Shown here: one piece after another, positions 59,080 to 64,000 of the stretch | How the letters are laid out: each line of letters begins with the position of its first letter | Position numbering within the stretch: position 1 is the stretch's first letter | Assembly: GCA_022495995.1 (NCBI GenBank) | Contig: JAFEMH010002440.1 | Coordinates: 248,001 to 312,000 of the forward strand | DNA length: 64,000 nt | Source of the DNA: Adenophora triphylla var. japonica | Taxonomy: Eukaryota; Streptophyta; Magnoliopsida; Asterales; Campanulaceae | Direction of reading: 5' to 3' | The notes under the pieces: generated by a model | Told to the model about the DNA's origin: nothing | Database searches by the model: none | Seen by the model: the letters and a program-made list of their open reading frames with translations, nothing else | Position numbers and translations under genes: made by a program

Positions 59080-62000
59080 ATGGAGGTTAATACTAGTAGA
59101 ATGATTAACTTGAATGGTTCAAATTATCAGTTGTGGAAATCAAAGATGGAGGATCTTCTTTATGTGAAGGGTTTTCACCAACCTGTTTTTTGTTCAGAAA
59201 AACCAGAGCGTAAAAGTGATGATGATTGGGCTTTGTTGCACCGACAAGTTTGTGGGTATATCAGACAGTGGGTAGATGATAATGTGTTGAACCATGTCAG
59301 TACAGATATACATGCCCGTACTTTGTGGACTAATCTTGAAAAACTGTACGCCCGGAAGACTGGAAATAGTAAATTGTTTTTAATGAAACAATTGATTGGT
59401 TTGAGGTACATAGATGGGATTGCGATGACATATCACTTGAACACTTTTCAGGGATTTATGAATCAGCTATCAGAGATGGGTATAAAGTTTGATGAAGAGA
59501 TAAACGGTTTATGGCTTCTTGGTACGTTACCAGATTCATGGGAGACTTTTAGAACTTCTTTATCAAACTCTGCACCTGATGGTATTATTTCTATGGAAAT
59601 CGCTAAAGGTAGTATTCTAAATGATGAGTTGCGAAGGAAATCACAGGGTTCCAGTTCACAGGCAGATGCCTTAGTTGTTGAAGACAGGGGAAGAAATAGA
59701 CACCGAGGTCAGAACAATAACAGAGGCAGGAGCAGAGATCAGTCGAAAAACAAAAGCAAGTCAAGGGGTAGATATGCAGATAAAGAGTGTGATCACTGTG
59801 GTAAGAAAGGGCATATTAAGAGGTTTTGCTTTCAGTTGAAAAAAAGAGAATAGGAAGCTCAGAGACAGAGATGGTAAGAAAGATAATAACAATGATGGAG
59901 ATCGAGTTGCTGCAGCCACTGAAGATTTTCTTCTTGTCTATGATGATGAGAGTATTAATTTCATAGGCAGTGAGGTAAGTTGGGTAATAGACAGTGGTGC
60001 TTCTATTCATGCCACCTCTCATTTAGATTTCTTTACATCCTACACACCCGGTGAGTATGGGCCTGTTAAGATGGGAAACGATAATTTGGCAAAAATTATT
60101 GGGATTGGTAATGTTTGCCTTGAAATGGAAGTTGACATGAAACTAGTTCTTAGGTTTGTGAGGCATGTTCCGGATCTTCGTCTGAATTTATTATCTGCAG
60201 GTAGACTCAATGATGATGGTTTTTGCAATACTTTCGGTTGTAGGCAATGGAAGCTTACCAGAGGTTCTATGGTTGTGGCAAAAGTTAAGAAGCACTCTAC
60301 CTTATATTCCATGCAGGCAAAAGTATGCAAAGACAGTATTAATGTTGCAGAGTCCGAGATTGCTGTTGAGCTTTGGCATAAACGACTTAGCCATATGAGT
60401 GAAAAGGGAATGAAAAAATTGGCTAAAAAGAATCTTCTTTCTGGGGTGAAAAATATGCAGTTGAATAGATGTTATCATTGCTTAGCAGGTAAACATAACA
60501 TAGTTTCTTTTAAGAGTCGCCCTCCTTCTAGAAAGCGTAATTTACCTGATCTTGTATACTCTGATGTGTGTGGTCCGATGAAAACTAAAACACTTGGTGG
60601 TTCTCTTTATTTTGTGACTTTCATTGATGATCACTCTAGAAAGTTGTGGGTTTATACCTTAAGTACTAAAGATCAATTGTTTGATGTGTTTAAAGAATTT
60701 CATGCTTCCGTTGAGAGAGAAACAGGGAGAAAGCTTAAATGTATTCGCACAGATAATGGGGGTGAGTATTTAGGTCCGTTCCCTAGATACTGCAAGCAAC
60801 AGGGTATTCGACATCAAAAGAAACCTCCGAAGACACCGCAATTGAATGGTATTGCAGAAAGAATGAACAGGACACTAATGGAAAGGGTCAGGTGTTTACT
60901 TTCTCATACAGGGCTTCCAAGAACTTTTTGGGGTAAGGATTTGAGTACAGTTGTTCATGTACTGAATAAGTCACCTTGTGTTCCGCTGAATTTTGAAGTA
61001 CCAGAAAAGGTTTGGACAGGTAAAGATGTATCGTATGATCATTTGCGTGTTTTTGGGTGTAAGGCATTTGTGCATATACCTAAGGATGAACGGTCCAAAC
61101 TTGATATGAAGACACGTCAGTGCATTTTTGTGGGCTATGGTTTTGATGATTTTGGCTACAAGCTTTATGATCCGTTTGCAAAGAATATTATTAGAAGCAG
61201 AGATGTAGTTTTTATGGAAGATCAGACTATAGCAGATATTGATAAAGCAGAGGTGTCACATGACAACGGTGATTTAATTGATTGAGATTCGATTCCTTTG
61301 GAAGCAGTATCAGAACGGGTTGAGAATGATTTTCAGGATCATATACATGATACAGATGAAGCTGAGACTCCTATACAGATTGATGATCAGCAGCAACCAC
61401 AGCAGGAAGAGCAGCAGCAGCCAAAGCCCCAGCCAATTGAAGTCCCAACTGCAGCTGAAGTTATTCCTCCTAGAAGGTCCAATAGAGATCAACAGCCTTC
61501 TAGCAGGTACCTTGTTACTGATTATGTGTTATTGACTGATGGGGGAGAACCTGAGTGATATCAGGAGGCTATAGCATATGGGGACAAGGATAAATGGGAG
61601 AATGCCATGCAAGAAGAGATGAAATATTTGCATGACAATAACACTTTTGAGCTAGTAAAGTTACCTAAGGGTAAGAGAGCACTCAAGAACAAATGGGTAT
61701 ACAGGTTGAAGACTGAAGAAAATAATTCGCATCCAAGGTACAAGGCAAGATTGGTTGTGAAGGGTTTCAGTCAGAAAGAAGGGGTAGATTTCGCGGAAAT
61801 TTTTTCACCTGTTGTGAAGATGTCATCTATTTGAGTTGTTCTTGGTTTAGCTGCTCGTATGGACTTGGAGATTGAACAGTTAGATGTGAAAACCGCTTTT
61901 CTACATGGAGATTTAGAGGAAGAAATTTTCATGGAGCAGCCAGAGGGTTTTAAAGTAAAGGGAAAAGAAAACCTAGTCTGCAAGTTGAAGAAAAGCTTAT

Positions 62001-63112
62001 ATGGATTGAAGCAGGCTCTAAAACAGTGGTACAAAAAGTTTGATTCATTCATGGAGGCACACATATATACCAAGACAACTTCTGATCATTGTGTTTTTGT
62101 CAAGAAATTTCCTGATAATGATTTTATAATCTTGCTTTTATATGATGATGACATGTTGCTTATTGGTCAGGATATCAGGAAAATTGACAAGTTGAAGAAG
62201 GAGCAAAACAAGTCTTTTGCTATGAAGGATTTGGGTCCAGCAAAACAAATTCTTGACATGAGAATCAACCGAGATAGAAAGGAAAAGAAGCTTTGGTTAT
62301 CGCAGGAGCGGTATATCATGAAAGTGCTTGAAAGGTTCAACATGAATAAAGCCAAGCCGATTGGTACTCCGCTTGCTAGTCAGTTCAAGTTGAATTCAGA
62401 ACAGTGTCCCTCTAGTGTAGAACAGAAACGAGAAATGGAACGAGTTCCGTATGCTTCAGCAGTTGGTAGTTTGATGTATGCAATGGTGTGTACAAGGCCA
62501 GATTTAGCTCATGTAGTTGGTGTTGTCAGCCAGTATCTCTCTAATCTAGGTAGAGAACATTGGGCAATAGTTAAGTGGATTCTCAAGTATCTTAGAGGCA
62601 CTTCAAAGTTGTGTAACTGTTATGGAGAAGACAAGCCAATTTTAAAAGCTTTCACAGATTCTGATATGGCTCGTGATTCTGATTCGAGGAAGTCTTTATC
62701 GGGGTACTTGGTCACTTTTGCAGGGGGAGCAGTGTCATGGCAATCAAAGTTGCAGAAGTGTGTTTCACTATCTACCACGTAAGCAGAGTTTATTGCAACA
62801 ACGGAAGCTTCGAAAGAGATGTTGTGGATGAAGCCGTTTACTCAAGAAATTGGGTGTATGCAAGAGAGGTATGTGGTATTTTGTGATAGTCAAAGTGCTA
62901 TTCACCTTGATAAAAATTCTAGCTTTCATTCAAAGTCGAAGCATATTGATGTTCGATATCACTGGATTCGTGATACTTTGGAATCGAAGTTGCTATACCT
63001 TGAAAAGGTTCACACGGACTGGAATGGGTCAGACATGATGACAAAGAGTTTGCCAAAGAAGAAACATGATACTTGTTGTGAGATCACAGGTATGATGGAG
63101 TTCTCAACATAG
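59080..63112 (+). pseudogene. gag-pol of the Copia element
   Basis: Gag starts [20 protein letters not shown] and ends with a zinc knuckle [14 protein letters not shown]. An A-run at about 59839-59845 shifts the frame just after it; the second frame carries all the rest. Protease has VSWVIDSGASIHAT near 59972-60013. Pre-integrase is ELWHKRLSHMSEKGMKKL. The integrase core has SDVCGPMKT, IRTDNGGEYLG and LNGIAERMNR. RT follows (QLDVKTAFLHGDLEEEIFME) and RNase H ends with CDSQSAIHLDKNS. Stops are TGA at 61283-61285, TGA at 61556-61558, TGA at 61832-61834 and TAA at 62780-62782; two of the TGAs sit where CGA would be expected. The RT box reads YDDDM where the family has YVDDM. Closest in plan to Tnt1-type elements. 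Confidence 0.93.
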
Positions 63113-63127
63113 TCGTGAGGGGGAGTT

Positions 63128-63827
63128 TGTTGGGTTTTTTGGTCTCTCCTAAGTTGAGAAAAATTCACGTTTCTTTTTCTTATGTTTTTAAATAACAAAA
63201 AGCCCAAAAATATTATTTCCTTTTTTCCTAGTCTATTAGGGTTTTAATATATGGAATTAGTGTGTGTTTTTTGGCTGAAACGGCAGAGAAAAGCAGCCGC
63301 AAGAAAAGAGAAAAACAACAGTTTTTGAGTTTTCATTCTTCTCTACGCAGCAGTCTTCAGTTCGTGATTCCGGGTTCAATAGCCATCCGATCGGACTGAT
63401 TTTTCTTCCAGAATTCTTGTAAGAGACAGAGCTTTGATCCCAACTATTCTGATTGAGTTTTCAGGTCTCCAGTCAGGTGATATTCTGATTCAAAGTTGCT
63501 GCAGAGTTTCTGAATAGTTGCTGGGCTGTTTTTGGTATTTTGCTTTAGATCGAGATTGTTGTTCTCGATCTTTGTTGGTTGTGCTATCTCTCTTGTACCG
63601 ATCCTTTATTACATAGTAGTAGATTTATTCTGGACAAGGTCCCGTGGTTTTTACTTCTCGATTTGAGAAGGTTTTCCACGTTAAAATTCTTGGTGTCGTC
63701 TTTCGTTAGTTGATGATTGTCTATCCATATTGCTTTGGTTATTATTTCTGCGATATTAGTATTTTATGCTCCTAACATGTTCACATAAGTAGAGAAAGTT
63801 TATTCCGCATTGTTACTTTCTCATCAC
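63128..63827 (+). repeat. 3' LTR of the Copia element
   Basis: 700 bp from TGTTGGG to TCTCATCA, followed by the CCCCT duplication. Confidence 0.95.
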
Positions 63828-64000
63828 CCCTCACTAATTATACTGATCTCAGGGAAGTATTATTAATCCCTTCCATAATAATCCCCTCATTAATAATACT
63901 GCTAATCCTTATCCGGCAACCAAACAAGCTTTAAAGGTTGTTGTTAATAGGGAATGATAGATTGTTCATATCTTTATTATTATTTGTATAGATCCCACAC

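Larger units (their letters stand above)
58332..63827 (+). mobile_element. Copia retrotransposon, Tork/Tnt1-like
   Basis: Two LTRs of about 700 bp (58332-59029 and 63128-63827), both TGTTGGG..TCTCATCA, are flanked by the 5-bp duplication CCCCT (58327-58331, 63828-63832). A tRNA-Met primer site lies at 59033-59044 and a purine tract (GAGGGGGAG) at about 63117-63125. One gag-pol region fills the interior. The LTRs differ at several places per 100 bp, so the insertion is not recent. One frameshift and four nonsense codons disable it. Confidence 0.96.
58199..63932. mobile_element. MITE-like host of the Copia element
   Basis: GGGGTCGTTTGGTTAGG on the left and ACCAAACAAGC on the right form imperfect inverted ends of the GTTTGGTT type. 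Inner sequences (GGATTAGATCTTAATCCCC; AATAATCCCCTCATTAATAA) are also partly inverted. Without the Copia insertion it is only about 240 bp. No clear duplication is visible. Confidence 0.45.

Overview
This window is plant nuclear DNA, almost certainly from a eudicot flowering plant. The evidence is one spliced gene for the largest subunit of RNA polymerase I, surrounded by plant-type mobile elements: Tork/Tnt1-like Copia, Tat-type and chromodomain Gypsy, Stowaway, Harbinger and hAT miniature elements, Helitrons, and RTE-like LINE pieces. The abundance of one Stowaway family would fit an asterid such as a Lamiales species, but that is only a guess.

The only host gene I can support is NRPA1, on the minus strand. 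It runs from its ATG at 28157 to its stop at 6354 and can be read as 21 exons with matching GT..AG junctions and consistent phases, giving about 1691 residues. Its introns carry much of the repeat load of the left half. The 4.6-kb intron 18 holds a Stowaway element, an RTE-like LINE split by a hAT remnant, and a TRIM-sized LTR element. Intron 14 holds a nearly exact 350-bp tandem duplication plus a Stowaway copy.

Region by region: 1-1.5 kb is the 3' end of a Tat-like Gypsy element with a broken antisense extra gene. 1.5-2.1 kb holds LTR-like debris. 2.1-5.5 kb is a deleted chromovirus with gag joined to integrase and chromodomain. 5.5-6.3 kb is a short gap with one unrecognised ORF. 6.35-28.16 kb is NRPA1, followed by a short promoter of about 220 bp. 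28.4-34.5 kb is a large imperfect inverted-repeat element into which several Helitrons and a Stowaway have landed. 34.8-50.3 kb is a deep nest: two abutting Harbinger-like elements sharing one TTA, a hAT inside each, and a 12-kb Tat retrotransposon inside the second hAT. 51.2-58.1 kb is a gene-free run of MITEs, three of them nested or host to others. 58.3-63.8 kb is a Copia element with matching CCCCT target duplications, itself inserted in a MITE-like element.

None of the retroelements is intact. Nonsense codons, frameshifts and deletions are described per entry. Many elements could be bounded to the base by target duplications read directly from the sequence, so insertion order can be reconstructed. 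I found no new protein system. The most interesting material is the nest itself, the hAT-like elements built almost wholly of degenerate short repeats, the Helitron with a doubled end and a captured gene-like segment, and the likely nucleolar-gene control motifs (site II palindrome and telo-box) at the NRPA1 start.
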